From Candidatus Limnocylindrales bacterium (GTDB taxonomy: Bacteria; Chloroflexota; Limnocylindria; Limnocylindrales; CSP1-4), in NCBI GenBank assembly GCA_031292335.1, contig JARLHH010000209.1, positions 1 through 15,868 on the forward strand: a DNA stretch of 15,868 bases, written 5' to 3'. Under the pieces are notes generated by a model. The model saw nothing but the letters and a program-made list of their open reading frames with translations. It ran no database searches and was not told the DNA's origin. Position numbers and translations under genes: made by a program. Of this stretch, positions 1 through 7,357 are shown piece by piece (position 1 is the first letter of the stretch; every line of letters begins with the position of its first letter).

Positions 1-460
1 ACGCGAACGCGGTCAGCACGCGGGCGGCCGCGAGCGCCTTCGCTGGGCCGGCGATCGCTTCCGCCACCGCGAGGACCGGTCGCGCGGCCGCGGCGTTTGC
101 CTCCGGGGTGGGGTTGGCATTCGGGACGGCCGGCGCGAACAAAAGCGCGGCCGCCCGCGGCGTCTCCAACGCGAACCTGCGGTACGCGGTGGCGAGCGCC
201 ACGAGGCGCCCCGACGCATCGCCACCCGAGCCCTCGACCGCGACCTCGAGCGTCCGCCCGAGGTCGAGCGCGACATCCGTCGCAACCGCCGCCAGCAGCT
301 CGTCCCGGTCGCCGAAGTGCTTGTAGAGGGAGGGGGCCCGAACCCCGACGCGGCCGGCGATGGCGGCCATGGAAACGGCATCGATGCCACCCTCCTCCAG
401 GAGGTCGCGAGCTGCCCGGAGGATGGCCGCCTGCGATGTGTGCGCGCGCGCCGGGCTCAT
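1..460 (-). CDS. TetR/AcrR family transcriptional regulator, C-terminus cut by window start
   Basis: Translation of the reverse strand from the ATG at 458-460 stays open to the window edge, giving 153 residues. The N-terminal helix-turn-helix domain is clear: an AAILRAARDLLEEGG helix near residues 11-25, then SMAAIAGRVGVRAPSLYKHF at 30-49, the typical TetR recognition helix ending in Y-x-H-F. The stretch YRRFALETPRAAALLF near 93-108 resembles the first ligand-domain helices of WHG-type TetR proteins; the rest lies outside the window. The start is fixed by an ATGA overlap with the stop of the upstream DUF4260 gene, so the two should be cotranscribed and translationally coupled. TetR proteins are usually ligand-responsive repressors that bind palindromes in nearby promoters, and a candidate palindrome sits at 935-955 in the promoter of this pair. 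The effector is unknown. Confidence 0.88.
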   Translation of the reverse strand, partial: MSPARAHTSQAAILRAARDLLEEGGIDAVSMAAIAGRVGVRAPSLYKHFGDRDELLAAVATDVALDLGRTLEVAVEGSGGDASGRLVALATAYRRFALETPRAAALLFAPAVPNANPTPEANAAAARPVLAVAEAIAGPAKALAAARVLTAFA

Positions 461-894
461 CGTCCGGAACGCCCGAGCCGGCCCAGGTGCGTGTCCCCGA
501 ATGCCGTCGGGTACTTGAGGCCGTAACCCGCGGCACGGTCCATCCCGGTGTGCGCGACGAGGATCGCCCCGGCGAGCGCAAGCGCGGGGAATTCCAGCCA
601 CCACGCCGCTCCCAGCACGGCGAGGCCGAGCGCCCAGTTATGGGCCAGGTTGTAGGTCGCGGCGCCGGCGCGGGCCCCGGCCAGGTAGCCGATCATCGAG
701 ACGTCGACGGCGAGCAGGAGCGGGACGAGCCAGATGAGCTGCCCACCCAGATGAACGTACACCGCGGCTCCGGCGGCCAGTGCGGCCAGCCCCTCAATGC
801 GCAGCCAGGCGCGCGGCATGCCCGCAACCGCGGCGAGAGGCTCGCCCGGCCGTGATCCGACCTCCGGGCCGAGGCCCGCTTTCAGCATCTGCAT
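457..894 (-). CDS. DUF4260 family integral membrane protein
   Basis: The protein is about 145 residues from the chosen start. After a short polar N-terminus it has three or four hydrophobic segments, including GLAALAAGAAVYVHL, LIWLVPLLLAVDVSMIGYLAG and LALAGAILVAHTGMD. The order D-x-S-M-x-G-Y, then Y-N-L-x-H-N-W, then H-x-G-x-D-R-x-x-G-Y-G-L-K-Y is the DUF4260 signature, a small membrane family without assigned function. The frame opens at a TTG at 936 and also has ATGs at 924, 894 and 819. I chose 894 because GGGGGA lies 7 bases upstream, and because the predicted promoter would start transcription near 934, too late for the TTG. The stop overlaps the TetR start by four bases (ATGA). Its role is unknown; cotranscription with a TetR regulator suggests stress- or ligand-inducible expression. 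Confidence 0.75.
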   Translation of the reverse strand: MQMLKAGLGPEVGSRPGEPLAAVAGMPRAWLRIEGLAALAAGAAVYVHLGGQLIWLVPLLLAVDVSMIGYLAGARAGAATYNLAHNWALGLAVLGAAWWLEFPALALAGAILVAHTGMDRAAGYGLKYPTAFGDTHLGRLGRSGR

Positions 895-901
895 CGCGCT
901 G

Positions 902-907
902 TCCCCC
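902..907 (-). promoter_or_regulatory. ribosome binding site that decides the DUF4260 start
   Basis: Read on the minus strand this is GGGGGA, 7 bases before the ATG at 892-894. The alternative starts at 936 (TTG), 924 and 819 have no comparable purine run at the right distance. Confidence 0.5.
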
Positions 908-934
908 ACTGGAGCGGCTGCCATCGTCGGCGTC

Positions 935-955
935 AAGGCTACGATACGTCGCCTT
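935..955. promoter_or_regulatory. candidate TetR operator palindrome
   Basis: The 21 bases read AAGGC-T-ACG-ATA-CGT-C-GCCTT. The two 9-base arms match at 8 of 9 positions around a 3-base centre. The site covers the -10 box and the expected transcription start of the DUF4260-tetR pair. Length and symmetry are typical of TetR family operators, and a TetR gene is the second gene of the operon. A wider perfect 9-base inverted repeat (TCAAGGCTA at 933-941 and TAGCCTTGA at 971-979) frames the whole promoter. Assignment to this TetR is inference. Confidence 0.5.
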
Positions 956-970
956 TGTGGCTACTGTCAA
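941..970 (-). promoter_or_regulatory. sigma70-type promoter of the DUF4260-tetR pair
   Basis: On the minus strand TTGACA (965-970) is a perfect -35 hexamer. It is followed after 18 bases by TATCGT (941-946), a 4-of-6 match to the -10 consensus. Transcription would begin near 934, leaving about 40 bases of leader before the ATG at 894. An AT-richer patch stands out here against very GC-rich surroundings. The -10 box lies inside the palindrome at 935-955, which fits repression by steric block. Confidence 0.55.
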
Positions 971-1019
971 TAGCCTTGATCCTCCGTGGGGGCAGACTGG
1001 CCGGCAGGACGCCCGCCGG

Positions 1020-1077
1020 GGCCGAAGCGGATCGGCCACCCGGGGTGGATGATGGCCGCGCCGTGCCGCCGGCACGG
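1020..1077. repeat. cluster of short perfect inverted repeats upstream of the membrane-protein gene
   Basis: Two hairpin-capable repeats lie in the gap before the gene at 1113: GGCCGA (1020-1025) with TCGGCC (1032-1037), and CCGTGCC (1061-1067) with GGCACGG (1071-1077) around a 3-base loop. Between them is CCACCCGGGGTGG. No T-run follows, so they do not look like terminators. They may be operator sites or leader structure of the 1113 gene, or chance in GC-rich DNA. I could not find a convincing plus-strand promoter in 937-1112. Confidence 0.3.
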
Positions 1078-1112
1078 GGCCAGGAGTCACGGTTCCAGCC
1101 GGGAGATCGAGC

Positions 1113-1559
1113 ATGCAGGTCAGTTTCGAGCAGCACCCCCATCCGCGGGTCGCGGCGCACAGCAAGACCAAGCCGCCCAAGACCACGGACGAGCACGTCG
1201 GCTTCAACGGCAAGGTCGCGCTCATCCTCACCACGACGGTCGGCACGATGTGGTGTGCCTACGCGTTCGGGGTCCTCGCGCTCGTGGCGCTGCCGCAGGC
1301 GCTGGGCGGCGGGTTGCTCCCGCTCATCCAGTGGGTCAGCCAGACGTTCATCCAGCTGGTCATGCTCTCGGTGATCATGGTCGGCCAGAACATCCTGAGC
1401 CGGGCCTCCGACAAGCGGGCCGACATGACGTACGAGGACGCCTCGGCCACGTTCCACGAGGCGCAGCAGATCCAGGAGCACCTCAAGGCCCAGGACGACG
1501 CCCTCAACGCGCTGCTCGACAAGGTTGCCAAGCTCGAGGCGGCGCAAGCCGGAGCGTGA
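1113..1559 (+). CDS. small membrane protein with two transmembrane helices and a coiled-coil tail
   Basis: The 148-residue protein begins with a polar, basic N-terminus (1-33). Two hydrophobic stretches follow, about 34-62 (ALILTTTVGTMWCAYAFGVL and onward) and 70-93 (a segment ending QLVMLSVIMVGQN). A charged helical tail (98-145) is rich in A, E, K, L and Q with heptad character. The VIMVGQN-x-x-S-x-A-S-D-K-R arrangement followed by a helical tail loosely recalls DUF1003 proteins, but I do not recognise the family with certainty. GGGAGA at 1101-1106 is a good ribosome site 6 bases before the ATG. The stop overlaps the GTG of the helicase (GTGA), so the two are likely one transcript. The helicase link may be only organisational. 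The function is unknown. Confidence 0.8.
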   Translation: MQVSFEQHPHPRVAAHSKTKPPKTTDEHVGFNGKVALILTTTVGTMWCAYAFGVLALVALPQALGGGLLPLIQWVSQTFIQLVMLSVIMVGQNILSRASDKRADMTYEDASATFHEAQQIQEHLKAQDDALNALLDKVAKLEAAQAGA

Positions 1560-3619
1560 CCGGTTCGGCGATCGACCCGGAGTCGCTCCTCGCCGGCCTG
1601 GATCCTGCCCAGGTCGAGGCGGTCCGGATCACCCGCGGGCCGCTCGTCATCCACGCGGGCGCCGGGTCCGGGAAGACGCGCGTCGTCAGCCACCGCGCCG
1701 CGTACGCGGTCGCGTCGGGCGCCGTCGATCCGCGGCGCATCCTCGTCGTGACGTTCACCGACCGGGCCGCCGGCGAGATGGTCGCGCGCCTGCACGCCCT
1801 GGGGCTGGCTGGCATCGCCGCCCGGACGTTCCACGCGGCGGCGCTGGCGCAGCTCCGGCACTTCTGGCCACAGCACCACGACGGCGCGCCGGCGCCCGCC
1901 GTGCTCGACTCGAAGATCCCGATCATCGGCCGGCTGGCGCGGGGCCTGCCGGGCGGATACCGCTTCACGACCGCCAAGGACCTCGCCGACGAGATCGAGT
2001 GGGCGAAGAGTCGCAGGCTCCGGCCGGCAAGCTACGCGGGCGAGGCCGGCGACCGCACGCCGCCGATCCCGGTCGAGCTGTTCGTCCGCCTGTGGGCCGA
2101 CTACGAGCGGGAGAAGGATCGCGCGGGCCGGCTCGACTTCGACGACATGCTGACCCGGACCGTCGACCTCCTGGAAGCCGACCCGGAGGCAGCCGCGACC
2201 GTTCGCGCCCGCTACGCCTGGTTCAGCGTCGACGAATACCAGGACACGAATCCGCTCCAGCAGCGCCTGCTGGACCTCTGGCTGGGTGATCGCGACGACC
2301 TGTGCGTCGTGGGTGACGAGGACCAGACGATCTACACCTTCGCCGGCGCCACGTCCGCGTACCTGGCGGGCTTCACGGCCCGCTTCCCGGGCGCCCGCTC
2401 GGTGACGCTCGACCGCAACTACCGCAGCAGCCCGCAGATCCTCGCGCTCGCCAACCGCCTCCTGGCGGCCGAGGGGCGGTCCAAGCGGCTGGTGGCCACC
2501 CGGCCGGCCGGACCGGCACCCGCGATCCGGCGCTGTGCGGATGGCGATGCCGAGCTCACGCTGGTCGTTGCCACGCTCGGCGGCCTCATCCGGGCCGGCA
2601 CCCCGCCGGGCGAGATCGCGATCCTCGTCCGCTTGAACGCCCAGGTCCCGCCGCTCGAGGCAGCCCTGACAAAGGCCGGCATCCCCTTCCGCGTTCGTGG
2701 CGGACGCTTCTTCGAGCGGCCCGAGGTGCGTGAGGCGCTGCGGCTCCTGCGCCGGCTTCCGGCGGGAACGCGCGGGAACGGCGTCGCCGACGCCTGGGAG
2801 GCCCGCCTGCGGACGGACCTGGGCTTCGACCCGGACGGTGACGCGGCCGGGGCCGAGGCGCGAGAGCGGACGGCGGCGCTCGTGCTGCTCCTCGAGATCG
2901 CACGCGACTTGATCGCGAGCCACCACCGTGGCGGGCAGCCGGCCCCCGGAGTCGACGCCGCAGCCCTGCTCGCCGACTTCGGGCGTCGGGCCGAGGCCGA
3001 GGCCGAGGGATCGGCCGACGGCGTGAACCTGCTCACGCTCCATCGCGCAAAAGGGCTGGAGTGGGAGGCGGTCCTGCTCCCGGAGCTGGAGGAGGGAACG
3101 CTGCCGGTCCGCCACGCGGAAGGCGACGACGACGCGCTGGCGGAGGAGCGGCGGCTCCTCTACGTGGGACTGACGCGCGCCCGCCGGCACCTCACCCTCT
3201 CATGGGCGAGCCGAAGGGCCGGGCCCGGCGGCCGCGAGGTGCAGCGCCGCCCCAGCCGCTTCCTGCGCGCGCTCGAGGGCGGCGCGGCGGCGGTCGCCCG
3301 GCCTGAGGCGGGCAGGCCACCGGGACCCGGCCGGCTCCGTGCGTCCCGGGTGACCGTTCTGCCGGGCGCGCCGGTCTTCGCGGCGCCGGCGGCGCGCCCC
3401 ACCGACGAGTCGCTGGCGGCAGAGCTGCGAGCCTGGCGCTCGGCACGCTGCCGCGCCGACGGCGTGCCCGCCTACGTGATCGCCCCGGACACGCTCCTCG
3501 CCGCGCTCGTCGAGCAGCGGCCCGCCTCGATCGCCGCCCTGCGGCGTGTCAAGGGCATGGGCCCGGCGCGGCTCGATCGGCACGGCGACGAGCTCCTGGC
3601 GATCCTCGCCCGCCACTGA
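1556..3619 (+). CDS. UvrD2-like superfamily 1 DNA helicase with C-terminal HRDC domain
   Basis: The 687-residue ATP-dependent 3'-5' DNA helicase probably acts in repair or replication-fork processing. All UvrD/Rep motifs are visible: Q motif LDPAQ (15-19), Walker A GAGSGKT (35-41), motif Ia VTFTDRAAGEM (65-75), TFHA (91-94), Walker B DEYQD (226-230), VVGDEDQTIY (251-260), DRNYR (286-290), LTLHRAKGLEW (493-503) and LLYVGLTRAR (534-543). An HRDC domain (about 619-687, with LRAWR and RRVKGMGPARL) ends the protein, as in actinobacterial UvrD2. The four-cysteine zinc motif that I recall between the helicase core and HRDC of mycobacterial UvrD2 is missing; only C632 lies there. The GTG start overlaps the previous stop. 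Its ribosome site is poor (GGAG one base away), so translation is probably coupled. The frame extends upstream to 986, but homology begins only after the GTG. Confidence 0.93.
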   Translation: MTGSAIDPESLLAGLDPAQVEAVRITRGPLVIHAGAGSGKTRVVSHRAAYAVASGAVDPRRILVVTFTDRAAGEMVARLHALGLAGIAARTFHAAALAQLRHFWPQHHDGAPAPAVLDSKIPIIGRLARGLPGGYRFTTAKDLADEIEWAKSRRLRPASYAGEAGDRTPPIPVELFVRLWADYEREKDRAGRLDFDDMLTRTVDLLEADPEAAATVRARYAWFSVDEYQDTNPLQQRLLDLWLGDRDDLCVVGDEDQTIYTFAGATSAYLAGFTARFPGARSVTLDRNYRSSPQILALANRLLAAEGRSKRLVATRPAGPAPAIRRCADGDAELTLVVATLGGLIRAGTPPGEIAILVRLNAQVPPLEAALTKAGIPFRVRGGRFFERPEVREALRLLRRLPAGTRGNGVADAWEARLRTDLGFDPDGDAAGAEARERTAALVLLLEIARDLIASHHRGGQPAPGVDAAALLADFGRRAEAEAEGSADGVNLLTLHRAKGLEWEAVLLPELEEGTLPVRHAEGDDDALAEERRLLYVGLTRARRHLTLSWASRRAGPGGREVQRRPSRFLRALEGGAAAVARPEAGRPPGPGRLRASRVTVLPGAPVFAAPAARPTDESLAAELRAWRSARCRADGVPAYVIAPDTLLAALVEQRPASIAALRRVKGMGPARLDRHGDELLAILARH

Positions 3620-3661
3620 GCCGCGTGCCGCGACCGGCGTCGGCGGATGACAGGCGCAGGG

Positions 3662-6600
3662 TCAGGCGGTGGCCCGGGTGTCCGCGGTGGTCGCCGCGGC
3701 CGCGGCGGCGTCGAGCCGCTCCAGGTATGGCCGGGCGCCGACCCGCTCGAAGATCGGACGCGCCTCCGTGGCAGCGGCGCGCGCGGCCGGCTCCCCCGGG
3801 CCGACGAGCAGGAGGAAGTCGAGGCCGGTTCGCGCCAGCTCGAAGTCTTCGCCGATGGCACGAAGCCGCGCGAGCGCGTCACGGAACCCGGTCATCGCAT
3901 CGTCCCGGCGGCCCTCGAGGGCGGCGATCCCGGCCCGAACCGCGATCCGCCCGGCGGTGAACGACGCGGACGAGTTGGGGGTTGCATCGAGCCGATCGGC
4001 GATCTCGCGGGCCGTGGCAACGTCACCGCCCCAGAGCGCGGCCCGCGCAGCGCCTGCGAGGAAGACGTGGCCGATGTTCGGTTCCTCCGACGCCAGCAGC
4101 ATCTCCCGGCTGGCCAGCGCGTGATCCCCGGCGAGCAGCGCCCGGTCCCCGCGGAGGTAGTGGAGGGCGGCGGCGCCGAACGCGTCGGTCGTCTCCCCGG
4201 CGAGCCGCTCCAGGTCGGCGAGCATCGCGTCGGTCGACTCGCCCCGCGGGACGCGCATCAGGGCCTGGACCGACAGGCTCCGGATCTCGTCGAGCGGGCT
4301 GGCGACCTTGTGGGCGCGGGCATCGGCGAGGTCCTGCGCGGCCTCCGCGAGCGCCTGGTCCCAGCCTTCCGCTATCGAGACGACGGCGTAGAGCCGGCTG
4401 ATCGCCGCCCAGTTGGAGAGGGATCGATTCCCCACCCGGCGCGCCAGGTTGAGGCCCTGCTCGAGGATGTCCCGGGCCCGGCGCGGGTTGTCGTCGATCG
4501 ACACGCCGAGGTTTGACAGGGCACGGGTCTCGGCGGCGACAAACCCCCGTTCGCGGGCCAGGTCGACCGCGGCCCTGAGCAGCGCCACGGCCTCGACCGA
4601 GCGGCCGAGGTAGCTGAGGGACGAGCCCTTGTTGTTGAGCGTCTCCGCGATGATCCGGTCGAGGTGGCGGCGCTCCGCGATCGCAAGGGCCAGGTCCGCC
4701 GTCTCGATCGCCCGGGCGGGCTGGCCGGAGCGCATGTAGGCCCGCGACAGGTTGCCGAGCAGCCCGGCCCGTGCTTCGTCGTCGCTGGCCTCGGCGAGGC
4801 GCGCCACCGCGGCCTCGAGCACCTCGACCGCCTCGGGAGGCTTGCCGGCGTCGATCAGGAGCTCGCCGAGGAGCGCTTCGGCGGCCCCCAGGAGCGTCGG
4901 GTCGGCGAGTGTCGCGGCGACCGCGATCCCCTCGAGGACGAGCGCCTGGGCAAGGTCGTGGCGCGCGGCGGCATTTGCCGACGACGCGGCCCGCAGGTAG
5001 AGCCCAGCCCGCTCGGCGGCATCCGCGGTGATGGCGATCGCCTGGCGCAGGAAGGCGACGGCCTGGTCATGGGCGCCGAGGGTGGCGGCCCGATCGGAGG
5101 CGCCCGACAGGGCAAGCCTGGCCTGGATCGCCACGGCGTCGGCCTCGGCGCCGTCGGCGGATGCCTCGTGGGCCGCCAGGTAATGCGAGGCGAGCGCGCC
5201 GGCCAGCTCGTCCTCGCCGAGTGCTTCGAAGTACCGCGCCGCCGACAGGTGCCGCACGCGGCGCTCGCGTTTGGCGAGCGTGCTGTAGGCCACCTCGCGG
5301 ATGAGCGACTGGACGAATCGGTACTGGCCGCGCTCCGGGCTGCGCGGGTCGATCTCCAGGTCGAACAGCTCACGCCGGACGAGCGCGCGAAGGCGGGGCT
5401 CCAGGAGCTCGAGCTCGATCCCGCTGACCGCGGTCAGCCCGGCGGGCGTGAACGACTGGCCCAGGAGGGAGGCGTCGGCGACCAGGCTTCGGTCGGCCGG
5501 ATCAAGCGCGTCGAGCCGGCTCGCGATGAGCGAGCGCAGCGTGTCGGGAACGGCCAGCTCGCCGAGCTCGCCCACCGGCCGGTAGGCGGCGCCGTCGCGC
5601 TGGAGGCGACCGCCCGCGACGAGGGAGCGCACGGTCTCGACCGCGTAGAGCGGCATCCCGTCCGCCCGGGCGAGGATCGCCCGGATCGCGGCCTCGGGGA
5701 GGCCGGGCACGAAGCCATCCAGGAGCTGCCGCATCGCGTCGTCGGTGAGCGGCTCCAGGGCGAGCTTCGTCAGGTTGCGCGTCGCCGACCCCCAGTCCGG
5801 GCGGCGGTCGAGCAGCTCCGGGCGGGCGAGCGTGATGACGATGAGGGGAACGTTCTTCGACCACTCGAGGACGTGCTCGATGAAGTCGAGCAGGCCCGTG
5901 TCGGCCCACTGGAGGTCCTCGAACAGGAGGATGGTGGTCGCCCGCTCCGCGATCCGCTCGAAGAAGATCCGCCACGCGGCGAAGAGGACGTCCCGGCCGC
6001 CGGCGGGCGCCGGCTCGAGCCCGAGGAGCGTGAGGAGAGCCGGCTCCACCCAGCGCCGGTCGTCCTCCGCGGGGACGTGCTCGGCGACGGTCGCCCGGAT
6101 CCGATGGCGCGTGGCGGACTCGTCGTCCGTCTCGCCGAGGCCGACCCGGCGCCGGACCATCTCGCCGAGCGCCCAGAACGTGATCCCCTCGCCGTACGAG
6201 GGGGAACGCCCGCGGTGCCAGTAGATCGCCTCGGTGATCCCGTCGATGTACTTCTCGAGCTCCCACGCGAGCCGGCTCTTGCCGATCCCGCCGGGTCCGG
6301 TGATGGAGACCAGGCGCGTCCGCCGGTCGCGCCCGGTCGTGGCGATCAGGTCCTTCAGGAGACGCAGCTCCTCGTCCCGGCCGACAAAGGGCGGCTCGGG
6401 GAGGTCCGAGCGGCCCTGGCCGCCGCGCTGGGCGACGACGCGCAGGGCGCGCCAGGCCAGCACCGGGGCGGCCTTGCCCTTGAGACTCTGCTCGCCGGCC
6501 GGCTCGAACGCGATCGCCCCGCTCGCGGCGCGCTGGGTCGCCTCGCCGACGAGGACCGTGCCGGGCGCCGCCGCCGACTGGAGCCGGGACGCGGTGTTCA

Positions 6601-7171
6601 CGAGGTCGCCCGCGACCATGCCCTGGTTCGTGGCGCCCAGGGTGACCGCGGCCTCGCCGGTCAGGACGCCCGCCCGGGCCTGGATCCCCGGGCCCAGGCC
6701 GCGGACCGCGTCGACGAGATCGAGCGCCGCCCGGACCGCGCGCTCGGCGTCGTCCTCGCGGGCCGTCGGGGCTCCCCAGACGGCCATCACGGCGTCGCCG
6801 ATGAACTTCTCGACCGTCCCGCCGTAGCGCGCGATCACCTCGCTCGCGGTGTCGAAATAGCGGGAAAGCAGCTCGCGGGTCTCCTCCGCGTCGCGCCCCT
6901 CCGCGAGCGGGGTGAACGCGACCAGGTCGGCGAACAGGACGGAGACGAGCCGACGCTCGGCGACCGGGGCGACCGCGGCGTGGCCCGGGGGACGGTTCGC
7001 GGCGGCCGGTGCTCCACCGGTGCCCAGCGGGGCGGCGCACTCCCCGCAGAACGCGTCGCCCGGGTCGAAGGGCGCGCCGCACGAAGGGCAGGCAGCGGCG
7101 AGGGGCGTCGCGCAGCGCACGCAGAACCTGCGACCGGGCTTGTTCTCCGCGGCGCAGTTCGAGCAGATCAT
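3662..7171 (-). CDS. tandem zinc ribbon / class III nucleotide cyclase / AAA ATPase / TPR-like regulatory protein
   Basis: This 1169-residue cytosolic signalling protein is built from four parts. Two zinc ribbons use C3, C6, C17, C20 and C28, C31, C42, C45. A class III cyclase domain (about 73-245) has metal aspartates D82 (LFADLV) and D126 (KFIGDAVMA), purine-site K122, and transition-state residues N192 and R196 (DLVNTASR). An AAA/STAND ATPase (about 262-560) has FVGRDEEL, Walker A GPGGIGKS (292-299) and Walker B ILLFEDLQWAD (414-424). A long alpha-helical tail (about 640-1169) has TPR-like repeats. This order is known from predicted cyclases of Actinobacteria and Chloroflexota. The position matching the adenine-selecting aspartate is M185, so ATP or GTP preference is unclear. 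ATG at 7171 was chosen because homology starts there and GGAG lies 9 bases upstream; the frame extends to 7345. It converges with the helicase gene. Confidence 0.9.
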   Translation of the reverse strand: MICSNCAAENKPGRRFCVRCATPLAAACPSCGAPFDPGDAFCGECAAPLGTGGAPAAANRPPGHAAVAPVAERRLVSVLFADLVAFTPLAEGRDAEETRELLSRYFDTASEVIARYGGTVEKFIGDAVMAVWGAPTAREDDAERAVRAALDLVDAVRGLGPGIQARAGVLTGEAAVTLGATNQGMVAGDLVNTASRLQSAAAPGTVLVGEATQRAASGAIAFEPAGEQSLKGKAAPVLAWRALRVVAQRGGQGRSDLPEPPFVGRDEELRLLKDLIATTGRDRRTRLVSITGPGGIGKSRLAWELEKYIDGITEAIYWHRGRSPSYGEGITFWALGEMVRRRVGLGETDDESATRHRIRATVAEHVPAEDDRRWVEPALLTLLGLEPAPAGGRDVLFAAWRIFFERIAERATTILLFEDLQWADTGLLDFIEHVLEWSKNVPLIVITLARPELLDRRPDWGSATRNLTKLALEPLTDDAMRQLLDGFVPGLPEAAIRAILARADGMPLYAVETVRSLVAGGRLQRDGAAYRPVGELGELAVPDTLRSLIASRLDALDPADRSLVADASLLGQSFTPAGLTAVSGIELELLEPRLRALVRRELFDLEIDPRSPERGQYRFVQSLIREVAYSTLAKRERRVRHLSAARYFEALGEDELAGALASHYLAAHEASADGAEADAVAIQARLALSGASDRAATLGAHDQAVAFLRQAIAITADAAERAGLYLRAASSANAAARHDLAQALVLEGIAVAATLADPTLLGAAEALLGELLIDAGKPPEAVEVLEAAVARLAEASDDEARAGLLGNLSRAYMRSGQPARAIETADLALAIAERRHLDRIIAETLNNKGSSLSYLGRSVEAVALLRAAVDLARERGFVAAETRALSNLGVSIDDNPRRARDILEQGLNLARRVGNRSLSNWAAISRLYAVVSIAEGWDQALAEAAQDLADARAHKVASPLDEIRSLSVQALMRVPRGESTDAMLADLERLAGETTDAFGAAALHYLRGDRALLAGDHALASREMLLASEEPNIGHVFLAGAARAALWGGDVATAREIADRLDATPNSSASFTAGRIAVRAGIAALEGRRDDAMTGFRDALARLRAIGEDFELARTGLDFLLLVGPGEPAARAAATEARPIFERVGARPYLERLDAAAAAATTADTRATA

Positions 7172-7230
7172 CGGGGGGCGCTCCGGTGACGGCGTGATGG
7201 CACGAGAGCGTACTGGAATCCGGGCGGGCA

Positions 7231-7320
7231 GTCCGCCGGCACGGTTCGCCGGGTCGCCCTGCGGCCGATCCGCCTTGGGATGGTCCGCCGGGTCGCCCCC
7301 GGACCGCTCCGCCGGGACGG
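7231..7320. repeat. imperfect GC-rich repeats upstream of the cyclase gene
   Basis: Four related 14-15 base units built on TCCGCCGGGTCG occur at 7231-7244, 7245-7258, 7283-7297 and 7307-7320. They differ from each other at one to three positions and are unevenly spaced. They lie in the gap between the methyltransferase stop and the cyclase start. They may be leader or regulatory sequence, or drift in a very GC-rich spacer. Confidence 0.3.
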
Positions 7321-7322
7321 CC

Positions 7323-7342
7323 AGAAACGCCCGTCCTGGGCG
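7323..7342 (-). terminator. weak candidate terminator after the lipid-modification operon
   Basis: On the minus strand CGCCC (7338-7342), loop AGGAC, and GGGCG (7328-7332) form a perfect 5-bp stem, followed by TTTCT (7323-7327). It lies 15 bases after the methyltransferase stop and before the cyclase gene on the same strand, where separation of two transcripts would be expected. The stem is short and the T-run is broken. Confidence 0.35.
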
Positions 7343-7357
7343 CACCCGAGAGACCCG

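Noticed and set aside
986..1555. Upstream extension of the helicase reading frame
   Set aside because: It overlaps the membrane-protein gene in another frame and reads as Arg/Pro-rich shadow sequence. Helicase homology starts just after the GTG at 1556.
1259..3190. 643-codon open frame on the minus strand opposite the helicase
   Set aside because: It is antisense to conserved helicase motifs, and the translation is Arg-rich without recognisable domains.
4664..7189. 841-codon open frame on the plus strand opposite the cyclase/ATPase gene
   Set aside because: It is antisense to a gene with many recognisable domains, its translation is Arg/Gly/Glu-rich low-complexity without family motifs, and such frames are common in high-GC DNA because stop codons are rare.
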